The position numbers were made by a program, and so were the translations under genes. A stretch of DNA of 18,668 nucleotides. It comes from DATJJW01 sp035491935 (GTDB lineage: Bacteria > Pseudomonadota > Alphaproteobacteria > ATCC43930 > CGMCC-115725). Positions 6,914 through 13,507 of this stretch are shown one piece after another; the first letter of the stretch is position 1; each line of letters opens with the position of its first letter. A model generated the notes under the pieces. That model worked only from the letters and a program-made list of their open reading frames with translations, was not told where the DNA came from and did not search any database. The stretch covers positions 1-18,668 of the forward strand of contig DATJJW010000267.1 of the NCBI GenBank assembly GCA_035491935.1. Reading direction: 5' to 3'.

Positions 6914-8237
6914 TGGCGACCAGGATGTCGAGCGCGTCGCGGGTCACCTTGCCCAACGCATTGCGGGGCAGCGCTTCGACCAAATGGAGCGGGCGGGGCA
7001 GGAAGGCCGGATCGATCAGGCGGCGCAATGCCTCCAGAACCTGTTCGGCCGTGAGGCGGGGGGCCACGACATAGGCGGCGAGCCTGTCCCGGTTGGCGGC
7101 CGGATGCAGCACGAACACCGCATCCTCGACGCCCTCTATGCTGTTGATCTGATGGTTGAGGAATCTCAGCGAGCTGCGCTTGCCGGCGATGTTGACCATA
7201 TCGGACTTTCGCCCGCGCAGCAGGAATTCGGTGGGCGAGCGCAGCTCGATGATGTCGTTCAAAGGCGCTCTGTTGGCGGCCGCCGCGCCCGAGGCCCAGA
7301 CGTCGTCGCCTACCGCTTCCAGCCGTATGCCGTCGAGGCACGACCATACGGCCGTCTCGCTCGTCCGGCGCATGGCGATCTGTCCGATCTCGGAGCAGCC
7401 ATAGATCTCGAACAGCGAGGTACCGAAACAGACCTCCGCCTGCCGGCAAAGCTCGATGTCGAGCGGCGCCGTCGCGCTGATGATGCCGTCGAGGCGGGGA
7501 AGGACATCGCCATCCGCTACCATGCTGCGCAGATGGATCGGGGTCGTCACCAGGATCTTGGGCGTTCCGATCGATGCCAGCGCCGCCATGATGTCGGCCG
7601 GCAGGAGCAGCCGGCTGTCATGGATGATGTGGCCATGCTGCAGCGCCAGCATCACGATCGATTCGAGCCCGTAGCTGTGCTGATGCGGCACCGTGCCGAT
7701 AAGCGTCATCCCCGGAGCCCGATCGAAGCCCATGGCGTGGCCGGCGGCACGCGCGCTTCGCACCAGCGCGCCCCAGCGGCGGGGCTGGGCCAGCGGCTTG
7801 CCGGTCGAGCCCGAGGTGAAGAGGATCGCAGCCAGCTGATCGGCGGGAAAGCTAGGGCGCCGCCCGGCGACTGGGCGTAGGGGGGCTGGGGGTCGGTCGG
7901 TTGGGAAGGCGATGGCCTTCTGGCCGGATGGCACGGGCGTGTCCGGATCGTGCAGGAAGTAGAGATCCTGATAGTCGCCGGCCAAACCTGCCAACTGCTC
8001 CGGTGCTTCGCTCGGCGGCAGGATGGTGACCTGGCCGCGCATCAGCGCCGCGGCGAAGCCTACCGTGAAGCTGTAGCGGTCGGCGCAAAGATTGACGACA
8101 TAGGACGCCGAAGGCAGGAGCGTGCAGATGGCGGCGACGTCGTCGAGGAACGCCTCGACCGTCACGATTCGGCCGCCCTCGCGCATGAAGATCGGCCTGC
8201 CGGCGGCATGTGCGACGAGGGGATAGGCTTCCAGCAT
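6903..8237 (-). CDS. AMP-dependent acyl/aryl ligase (ANL superfamily)
   Basis: A 444-residue adenylating enzyme that would activate an aryl or acyl starter acid and load it on the cluster ACP or CoA. Motifs in order: LFTSGSTGKP (A3, residues 139 to 148), TTPIHLRSM (A4 region), EIYGCSEIG (A5, 277 to 285), RGRKSDMVNIAGKR (A8 hinge, 341 to 354) and PRNALGKVTRD with the catalytic Lys430 (A10). The protein is shorter than typical ANL enzymes (about 500 to 550), as for the compact ligases of aryl polyene clusters. ATG at 8237 comes five bases after the stop of the membrane-protein gene, with GGCGAG upstream. The same frame stays open to 8813, but those extra 192 codons run antiparallel in register to the real membrane-protein gene and are not plausible protein. 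Confidence 0.93.
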   Translation of the reverse strand: MLEAYPLVAHAAGRPIFMREGGRIVTVEAFLDDVAAICTLLPSASYVVNLCADRYSFTVGFAAALMRGQVTILPPSEAPEQLAGLAGDYQDLYFLHDPDTPVPSGQKAIAFPTDRPPAPLRPVAGRRPSFPADQLAAILFTSGSTGKPLAQPRRWGALVRSARAAGHAMGFDRAPGMTLIGTVPHQHSYGLESIVMLALQHGHIIHDSRLLLPADIMAALASIGTPKILVTTPIHLRSMVADGDVLPRLDGIISATAPLDIELCRQAEVCFGTSLFEIYGCSEIGQIAMRRTSETAVWSCLDGIRLEAVGDDVWASGAAAANRAPLNDIIELRSPTEFLLRGRKSDMVNIAGKRSSLRFLNHQINSIEGVEDAVFVLHPAANRDRLAAYVVAPRLTAEQVLEALRRLIDPAFLPRPLHLVEALPRNALGKVTRDALDILVANAP

Positions 8238-8242
8238 GCCGG

Positions 8243-8908
8243 TTATCTCGCCGCCGTGCCCGGCGGATAGGCGCCACCCGACATGATGCGGAAGATGCGC
8301 ATCATGTCGCCGAGACGCTCGCGGGGCGGATTGCTGAGCCAAACCGGCCGGGTCAGGATCTCGCCGACGAAGAGCAGGGCCACCGAGGGCAGGTTGAGGA
8401 TGTTGACGAAGGTCGACCACCATGCCAGCGGGGCGAGTGTCAGCAGCGAGGCCGAGCCCAGCAATTGAGCGACGCAGAAGACCACCCAGACCCAGGTCAC
8501 CCGGCGGGTGTAGCGGTCGACGCGCTCGGGGAGCGGGCCGTGGATGACGTGGGAGAACATGGTCACGACCGGCTGGCGGCCCGGGAATAACGAGGATGCG
8601 AAATAGCTCAGCAGCGCCAAGTAGATGAGTGCATGGGTGATGCCGACCGAGAGGACGACCGCGCTGCGCCAGGCGAAGACGCAGAGATATCCCGCGCCCG
8701 CCAGGACGATGCCGGCCGTCAGCAGGCCGAACGGCCGCTTGAGCCATTTTATGGCTGGCAGTACCGCAAGAACCGCTTGCAGCAATACCAAGAATCTTGC
8801 CAAGGGCTCCCATCGCCCAGTCAACAGAGCCGAATGCAGGACGATAGAAACGCCAATAAATAAAAATACGGGCAGGACAAAATATATTTTATGAGTCAGG
8901 GCTTTCAT
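8243..8908 (-). CDS. COG4648-like polytopic membrane protein of aryl polyene clusters
   Basis: A 221-residue inner-membrane protein with about five to six helices, e.g. around 8 to 26, 34 to 51, 60 to 78, 82 to 103, 142 to 160 and 165 to 188. The segments SYFASSLFPGRQPVVT and MFSHVIHGPLPERVDRYTRRVTWVWVVFCVAQL resemble the family seen next to ACPs in aryl polyene clusters. Function unknown; it might hold the synthesis complex at the membrane. The ATG overlaps the ACP stop as TAATG, so translation is coupled. The first 90 or so bases are AT-rich like the ACP gene, while the rest is GC-rich. The C-terminal tail (YPPGTAAR) is charged and probably cytosolic. Confidence 0.88.
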   Translation of the reverse strand: MKALTHKIYFVLPVFLFIGVSIVLHSALLTGRWEPLARFLVLLQAVLAVLPAIKWLKRPFGLLTAGIVLAGAGYLCVFAWRSAVVLSVGITHALIYLALLSYFASSLFPGRQPVVTMFSHVIHGPLPERVDRYTRRVTWVWVVFCVAQLLGSASLLTLAPLAWWSTFVNILNLPSVALLFVGEILTRPVWLSNPPRERLGDMMRIFRIMSGGAYPPGTAAR

Positions 8909-9198
8909 TATTTGTTTTTATATTCTTGAATATGGTCATTTAGCGACCCAAGAGATTCAAATATTTTTGAGTTATTTTTCTCGTCGGATCGTAGCTTAAC
9001 GCCGTACCGCTGAGATATGGCCAAAGAAATTTCCAAGATATCAATTGAATCGAGCCCAAAACCTTGGCCATAGATCGGGGTGGACCGGTCGACATCGGTC
9101 ACGGAAATCTCAAGATTCAAAGTATCTATTATAATTTGAGCCAGTTCGAGTTCAGTTTTAGTCGTAGGCTTCGATTCAATAGTGGAAGATTTTGTCAT
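8908..9198 (-). CDS. Acyl carrier protein, first gene of the polyene operon
   Basis: A 96-residue ACP. The phosphopantetheine attachment site is Ser51 in GFGLDSIDILEIS, the DSx motif at the start of helix II. The acidic helix continues with ISLAISQRYG. A 15-residue Ser/Thr/Lys-rich N-terminal tail (TKSSTIESKPTTK) precedes helix I. Aryl polyene clusters usually encode two ACPs side by side; only one is visible here, so the second may lie beyond the left edge or be absent. Base composition is strikingly different from the rest of the operon: 101 of 240 bases at 8941..9180 are G or C (42%). The ATG at 9198 has no strong Shine-Dalgarno site. The stop overlaps the next gene's ATG. Confidence 0.92.
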   Translation of the reverse strand: MTKSSTIESKPTTKTELELAQIIIDTLNLEISVTDVDRSTPIYGQGFGLDSIDILEISLAISQRYGVKLRSDEKNNSKIFESLGSLNDHIQEYKNK

Positions 9199-9354
9199 AG
9201 TATATGGCCGTCATCACAAATCACATGTCGGCTTGAATATCGTACGAAAAGGACTAAATTTCCAAACCATATATCGGCCTTTTGCATTAAAGATGCGGTG
9301 GATTGCGCCAAAGACACTTCGCCTTTCACCATACCATCCGTACGAGTGCGTGAG
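9199..9354. promoter_or_regulatory. AT-rich divergent intergenic region, probable promoters of operon A and the small secreted gene
   Basis: This stretch lies between the ACP gene (leftward) and the small secreted-protein gene (rightward), so promoters for both should be here. A weak sigma70-like pair for the rightward gene is TTGAAT at 9233..9238 and TAAATT at 9255..9260 with a 16-base spacer, four of six matches each. Two CGTACG palindromes lie at 9241..9246 and 9339..9344, 98 bp apart. I could not assign a clear leftward promoter. Confidence 0.4.
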
Positions 9355-9375
9355 ATGAGGCAATATTGCAAATCG

Positions 9376-9735
9376 ATGAAGGGCTTGGTTCGGAAGAATC
9401 CCTATATCGTCGCTTCGCTGGTTGTGGCGGCATTTGTGGCTTTCGCTCCGACGCCGGCGCGTGCGGATTTTTTCGATGATGCGCGTAAGACGTTTACCAG
9501 CGACATTCCGCACTTTTTCCAGGATGACATTCCCTGTGCTTTCGGTGGCCAGCCGACCAGCCACACCAAGGCCACCTGCGATTCGAAGCCGAACTCCGAA
9601 AAGCAAGTGAAATCCACCACGACAAAAACGACTACCACGACGAAAACGACGACTTACGATGAGCCGGTCGCGGCGCCTACGCCTGAGGTAAAACGGCAGC
9701 CGCTGGAGCCTCCGACGGGGGAGCAGCACCAATAG
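9376..9735 (+). CDS. Small secreted Thr/Lys-rich hypothetical protein
   Basis: A 119-residue protein I do not recognise. Residues 1 to 30 form a good signal peptide (MKGLVRKNPYIVAS, hydrophobic core, APTPARA/DFF), so the product is likely periplasmic or secreted. The mature protein has an aromatic acidic start (DFFDDARKTF), two cysteines about fourteen residues apart (CAFGGQPTSHTKATC) that could pair, then a low-complexity Thr/Lys tract and a Pro/Glu-rich tail. It is the only clear plus-strand gene here. I prefer ATG at 9376 because it yields a classic signal peptide. ATG at 9355 adds seven residues and is possible, and the open frame back to 9064 runs over the ACP gene and is not plausible. 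A weak GGCCCA/TGGGCC hairpin (9735..9747) begins at the stop codon. Confidence 0.7.
   Translation: MKGLVRKNPYIVASLVVAAFVAFAPTPARADFFDDARKTFTSDIPHFFQDDIPCAFGGQPTSHTKATCDSKPNSEKQVKSTTTKTTTTTKTTTYDEPVAAPTPEVKRQPLEPPTGEQHQ
9616..9651 (+). repeat. Two 18-bp tandem repeats encoding the Thr/Lys tract
   Basis: Units ACCACGACAAAAACGACT (9616..9633) and ACCACGACGAAAACGACG (9634..9651) differ at two positions. They encode a TTTKTT-type repeat, an in-frame low-complexity linker in the secreted protein. Confidence 0.8.
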
Positions 9736-9948
9736 GCCCAATGGGCCACGGGCGCAATCCGCAGCCCCATTTCCAGGGTGTGCCGGCTTTTGTCGGCGTG
9801 CGGGCCTCTGGGATGTCCCAAGGCTAGGAATACCGGCGCCGGTATCGCTGCTCTTTTATCGGAATCCAGAGGCCCAGCGAGAAAAACTCTCTCGATAGCA
9901 TCAACGTGTCCAAGGGGTGTCGTGCCGATACATGGATCGACACGTCAT
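9736..9948. other. Gene-free convergent intergenic region
   Basis: This is the 213-bp gap between the ends of the plus-strand secreted gene and the minus-strand 55-residue gene. Besides the nested palindrome at 9802..9875 it holds GCCGGC-TTTT-GTCGGC (9782..9797), a six-pair hairpin with one G-U on the plus strand, and CGAGA-AAAACTC-TCTCG (9878..9894), a weak stem. Transcription of both sides probably ends here. I see no convincing coding frame. Confidence 0.55.
9802..9875. repeat. 10-bp perfect inverted repeat enclosing a 16-bp perfect palindrome
   Basis: Outer arms GGGCCTCTGG (9802..9811) and CCAGAGGCCC (9866..9875) are exact reverse complements. Between them ATACCGGCGCCGGTAT (9830..9845) is a perfect palindrome. 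The centres of the two symmetric elements differ by one base. It could be a bidirectional terminator, a protein-binding site or a small mobile-element remnant; no T-run follows on either strand. Confidence 0.75.
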
Positions 9949-10116
9949 TCAATGTTGGGCAAGCCAAAAGGCGGCAACGAGCACAGCGGCTGGTGTGAGA
10001 AAGACGGCCATATCGGCGTGACCGATGGTTGTCAGAGCAATTTCCAGGCCGACGATTAGGGCAACGGTCACGACGTTGTTGCGATCCCCGATGACGGTTT
10101 TGACGAGAGCTTTCAT
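9949..10116 (-). CDS. 55-residue two-helix membrane mini-protein, last gene of operon B
   Basis: A short frame reading MKALVKTVIGDRNNVVTVAL and on to FWLAQH before TGA at 9949. It has a basic N-terminus and two hydrophobic segments, about residues 15 to 31 and 36 to 53, separated by a short GHAD loop, so it is probably a small inner-membrane protein. The ATG at 10116 lies one base after the TGA of the COG4280-like gene (TGACATG), and in-frame coding with hydrophobic character makes coupling likely. Function unknown; position suggests an accessory subunit for the neighbouring membrane protein. No Shine-Dalgarno site of its own beyond coupling is obvious. Confidence 0.65.
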   Translation of the reverse strand: MKALVKTVIGDRNNVVTVALIVGLEIALTTIGHADMAVFLTPAAVLVAAFWLAQH

Positions 10117-10117
10117 G

Positions 10118-10837
10118 TCAGGCGACTTTCTGTTGACGCAGCAGCGTTCTGGCGATGATTTGACCGGCCACGAAATAAACGACGGCCAGAATCAGCAGGC
10201 TCCAATCCCCCCATGGCCATACCGCTTCGCCGGCAATGGCGACCAAGGTCCAGAATGTACCGAAGGCCGTGATCGCCGCCCCGACAGCGAATTTGATGAG
10301 GTTCTCGGGCACCCGGCTTAAGGGCGCGCGCACGACAAACCCCATGATCATGACGACCAGCAGCGCCGAAAGTGCTGCGCCATAGGCCGTCCAATGGGAG
10401 GTCTCACGCATGCCCAACGCCACGACGATGAGCCACACCTCCAGCCCCTCCACCATGACGCCTGTGAAGGCGATCATCCAGCTTGCCTGGCGGTCCGAAT
10501 GCGCCAGCTTGGCGCGGGTTTCCGCGAATTCCTGGCTTTCGTCGTGGAGCGCCTTCAGCCCTGCCTGACGGGCAATGGCCTTGGCAAGCCAGCGCAGGCC
10601 GAAAAGCAGAAGCAGTACCCCGACGGCGCCCTGTACCCAGACGTCGGTCGCGCCGTAGCGCAGGAAGCCATCGGCGAATATCGTCATTGCCGCGAGCACC
10701 GCCAGAGCGGCCAGGCTGGCGCTCCCGGCCGCCCGCCAGCCGATGCTGAGGCTCACCGCGAGCACGATGGTGAAGGCTTCCACCCATTCGACCGTCGCCG
10801 CAAAAAATATCGGCAGGAAAATATTCCAATTCACCAT
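10118..10837 (-). CDS. COG4280-like membrane protein with two ExxE motifs (FTR1-like candidate metal permease)
   Basis: A 239-residue integral membrane protein with about seven hydrophobic segments. Two similar acidic helix motifs stand out: Glu17-x-x-Glu20 in TVEWVEAFTIVLA and Glu130-x-x-Glu133 in MVEGLEVWLIVVALG. They resemble the paired REGLE motifs of FTR1-type iron permeases, without the Arg. The halves look like an internal repeat joined by a charged linker (about 86 to 118). The COG4280 assignment is by recollection of sequence style; function of that family is uncharacterised to my knowledge. In this operon a role in moving a metal cation is a reasonable inference. I chose ATG at 10837 because it follows the ATPase stop by four bases, with GAGGTG upstream. 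Longer upstream frames overlap the ATPase. Confidence 0.8.
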   Translation of the reverse strand: MVNWNIFLPIFFAATVEWVEAFTIVLAVSLSIGWRAAGSASLAALAVLAAMTIFADGFLRYGATDVWVQGAVGVLLLLFGLRWLAKAIARQAGLKALHDESQEFAETRAKLAHSDRQASWMIAFTGVMVEGLEVWLIVVALGMRETSHWTAYGAALSALLVVMIMGFVVRAPLSRVPENLIKFAVGAAITAFGTFWTLVAIAGEAVWPWGDWSLLILAVVYFVAGQIIARTLLRQQKVA

Positions 10838-10841
10838 GTGT

Positions 10842-11894
10842 TCATCCCACCTCGAGCGGATAGACAAAGAGATGCGCGGCATCGACCGACAAGAGGGCCG
10901 TGCGTGCACTTGGCTCGCGGTCCTCGGCTGTGTAGAGGACCGTCTGCAATTGCGGGCAGGACCAATATGCGCGATATCGGCCAGCCTCGAAGACCGTGTA
11001 TTCCAGGCTCGCGGGAATGCCTTCTCCCGCGACACGGATACCTGCGGAGCGGATCATGACCACGCCGGTTTCGCCCTCGGCAACGCCCTTCGAGGACGCA
11101 GCGTGAAATATCCCGCCGACCTCGACGCCAAGGATACCTTGGTTGCGCATTACCCTGGCGGCGAACCCGCCCTGGGCGCCGACGAAACGGGCGACCCGTG
11201 CCGTCGCCGGATCCCTATAGAGTTCCGCTGGCGCGGCCGCCTGGACCAGCGAGCCCCGCTCCAGCACGATGACGCGGTCGGCAAGCCGCCAGGCATCGGT
11301 CGGGTCGTGGCTGACCAGCAAAGCGCCGGCACCTGACTCCCGTGCGAGGGTGCGGATCTCGAAGCGCAGCATGTCACGGATGTCGACGTCGAGGCCGGAA
11401 AGCGGCTCGTCGAACAAGACCAGATCGGGCCGGGCGATCAATGCTCGTGCAATGCCGACGCGCTGCTGCTGGCCGCCGGACAGGCTGTGCGGCCGGCGCG
11501 CGGCCAATGGCCCCAGTCCGACGCGTTCCAGCATCCGTCGCGCCACCGATACGCGATCCGATGTCCCTTCCGGCAGCGCCGCCAGGACGTTTTCAAGGCA
11601 GGTCATATGCGGCCACAGGGCGTAGTCCTGGAAGACCATGCCGAGCCGCCGTCGCTCCGGCGCGGCCCAGATGCCGCGTGCCGGGGCATCGACGATGTCG
11701 CCGCGCAGGCGAACGACGCCGGCATCCACCCGGTCTAATCCGCCGACCAGGCGCAGCAACGTCGTCTTCCCGGACCCCGATCCGCCGATCAGTACGGTGA
11801 ACTCTCCCGGATGCACGCTCAGGTCGATGTTGCGCAAAACCGGAATGCGATCGAGCCGCTTTTCGACGGCAGTCATTTCGAGCAAGGGGGTCAT
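10842..11894 (-). CDS. ABC transporter ATPase, ferric/spermidine-type (FbpC/PotA-like)
   Basis: A 350-residue ATP-binding subunit that powers the adjacent permease. Visible motifs: Walker A GGSGSGKTT with Lys43, Q-loop VFQDYALWPHMT with Gln89, signature LSGGQQQR (138 to 145), Walker B LVLFDEP with Asp162/Glu163, D-loop SGLDV and switch His196 in LLVSHD. About 110 C-terminal residues after EKLYRDP-like AELYRDPATARVARFVG form a regulatory domain as in FbpC/PotA/CysA types. ATG at 11894 overlaps the permease stop as ATGA; a frame extended to 11927 would add eleven residues inside the permease. The C-terminal domain is what usually senses regulatory input in this class, but no specific signal can be read. 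Confidence 0.95.
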   Translation of the reverse strand: MTPLLEMTAVEKRLDRIPVLRNIDLSVHPGEFTVLIGGSGSGKTTLLRLVGGLDRVDAGVVRLRGDIVDAPARGIWAAPERRRLGMVFQDYALWPHMTCLENVLAALPEGTSDRVSVARRMLERVGLGPLAARRPHSLSGGQQQRVGIARALIARPDLVLFDEPLSGLDVDIRDMLRFEIRTLARESGAGALLVSHDPTDAWRLADRVIVLERGSLVQAAAPAELYRDPATARVARFVGAQGGFAARVMRNQGILGVEVGGIFHAASSKGVAEGETGVVMIRSAGIRVAGEGIPASLEYTVFEAGRYRAYWSCPQLQTVLYTAEDREPSARTALLSVDAAHLFVYPLEVG

Positions 11895-13507
11895 GGCGTC
11901 TGGCTCGCCATGCGCAGGGCGGTCCAACGCCGTGCTGTGGCCGCAACCACGCCGGCAATGCAGAGGCAGAGCGCGATGCCGATCAGTGCGAAACGGGATT
12001 CGGCATTATAGTTGAATTGCTGGTTCAAGGTGACGAGGGTCACCGCGACCGGCTCCTTGCCCGCCGGATAAAGCAGCTCCGAGACCGGCAGCTCAAAGAA
12101 GATTTGGCCGAACGCCATGGTCCATCCCCATAGGAAGGGTGTCAGCAGCATCGGGGTGTGGATCTGCACCAACCGCTCCGCCCAGGGCATGCCGTGGAGG
12201 CGCGCGGCATCGGCCAGGCCGTGGTGCACCTGGCCCAAGGGGGCATGCAGGAAGCGCAGCAGCATGGGCAGCTGTGCTGCGACATAAGCCAGGATCAGCA
12301 GGATCGGCGTGCCGTAGAGCGGGAAATAGGCGTTGTTGAAAGCAATGACATAGGCCGCGCCCAGGACCAGCCCGGGCACGGCCATATTGGTCAGGCTGAA
12401 GATCTCCATGCCGATGGCGACCCGACGGGAAGCGGATCGGCGCGTCACGCGAGTCAGCACCGCGGTCGCGATGCCGGTGGCGAGCAGGGCGGCGATACCG
12501 GCATAGATGCAGGAATAGCCGAGGCTGGCCCAACCGGTTTCCGGTATGCTGGCCGAGCCCGGCGCAAGTGCTCGGGTGAGCACCATGGCGCCGGGAATGC
12601 CCAGTCCGAACGCGGCCAGGAGAACCAGCATGCCGCCGAATGCCAGCTGGCCGGCGACCCCGGGTCGCGGCCGGAGGCCGGGGCGGTTGCGGCCATGGAC
12701 GATCATGCCGAGCGCGCGGGTGAGGAAGTATAGATTCAGCGCCGCGCCGATGCCGGCCGGCAGGATCAGGCTCCAGCTCAGCAGCGCCGCACCGGAGAAA
12801 TCGAGCGGTACCGCCGCCAGCCGCTGATAGATCGCGTAGGTGATGATCGGCAGATGGATTTGCGCGCCGAGGGTCGCCGGAATGCCGAATTCCTGCAGGC
12901 TTTCGATGAACCCGACGATCCAGGCCGAGCCGGCAGCCGGTAGCAGCAATCCGGCGAGGATGCGCATACGGCGCCGCGGCGCTGCGACATGGACCCTCAA
13001 CGCATCGTCGATCTCGCCCCCAATCGCGCGCCAGCTCGCCCGCGCCGCGAGATAGGCGAAGGGCAATACCTTGAGCGCGAGCAGGCTGATGATGCCCGGT
13101 ACGCCGAAGAAAAGCCGTGCCAGGACCGTGGCATGCAATAGCGGCAACGAGAACAGGATCTGCCAGCCGGTGGTCAGAATGTAACTGGGCGTGAAGAAGA
13201 GCGCCCAAACAACGGCCGACAGGATACTGCCGCCCCACCAGTGCCGCCGCTCGACGATCCAGCCCATCAGGATGCCGCAGGGCACGGCGATCGTCGCGCT
13301 GGCCACGGCGAGTTCAAGGGAATTGACCATCGCCGTTGTCGAGATGTCGCCGATCACCCCGCCGCTTCCCCCTTCCATCGGAGCGAGGCTGGGAAATACC
13401 GGGACGAGGAGGAAGCGCAGTATCGGATAAATGAATAGAGCAATCAGGCCCATGCCGCAGGCAAGGGCGGCCGGATTCAGCCGGCGCAGCCAAGTCGGCA
13501 ACCTCAT
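11891..13507 (-). CDS. Two-domain ABC permease, FbpB/AfuB-like
   Basis: A 538-residue inner-membrane permease with about twelve helices, made of two fused permease units as in ferric-ion transporters. Both coupling (EAA) loops are visible: first around residues 165 to 190 (EIDDALRVHVAAPRRRMRI), second at 430 to 454 (GLADAARLHGMPWAERLVQI). Each contains the conserved A...G/A pattern that contacts the ATPase. Length matches the family (about 500 to 570). ATG at 13507 overlaps the binding-protein stop as ATGA, and the stop overlaps the ATPase start the same way, so the three ABC genes are translationally chained. Sequence alone cannot separate Fe3+ from other small ligands (thiamine, aminophosphonates) carried by this permease class. 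Confidence 0.93.
   Translation of the reverse strand: MRLPTWLRRLNPAALACGMGLIALFIYPILRFLLVPVFPSLAPMEGGSGGVIGDISTTAMVNSLELAVASATIAVPCGILMGWIVERRHWWGGSILSAVVWALFFTPSYILTTGWQILFSLPLLHATVLARLFFGVPGIISLLALKVLPFAYLAARASWRAIGGEIDDALRVHVAAPRRRMRILAGLLLPAAGSAWIVGFIESLQEFGIPATLGAQIHLPIITYAIYQRLAAVPLDFSGAALLSWSLILPAGIGAALNLYFLTRALGMIVHGRNRPGLRPRPGVAGQLAFGGMLVLLAAFGLGIPGAMVLTRALAPGSASIPETGWASLGYSCIYAGIAALLATGIATAVLTRVTRRSASRRVAIGMEIFSLTNMAVPGLVLGAAYVIAFNNAYFPLYGTPILLILAYVAAQLPMLLRFLHAPLGQVHHGLADAARLHGMPWAERLVQIHTPMLLTPFLWGWTMAFGQIFFELPVSELLYPAGKEPVAVTLVTLNQQFNYNAESRFALIGIALCLCIAGVVAATARRWTALRMASQTP

Noticed and set aside
6984..7880. 298-codon plus-strand open frame opposite the ligase
   Set aside because: Antisense shadow; the minus strand carries all ligase motifs.
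8238..8813. 192-codon N-terminal extension of the ligase
   Set aside because: Lies wholly within the membrane-protein gene in another frame and lacks any ligase character; ATG at 8237 is well placed.
9064..9375. 104-codon N-terminal extension of the secreted protein
   Set aside because: Overlaps the ACP gene antisense and would bury the signal peptide inside the protein.
9214..9741. 175-codon minus-strand open frame
   Set aside because: Arg/Leu-rich antisense of the secreted-protein gene.
9778..10059. 93-codon plus-strand open frame
   Set aside because: Crosses the nested palindrome and the antisense of the 55-residue gene; composition is not protein-like and no ribosome site is seen.
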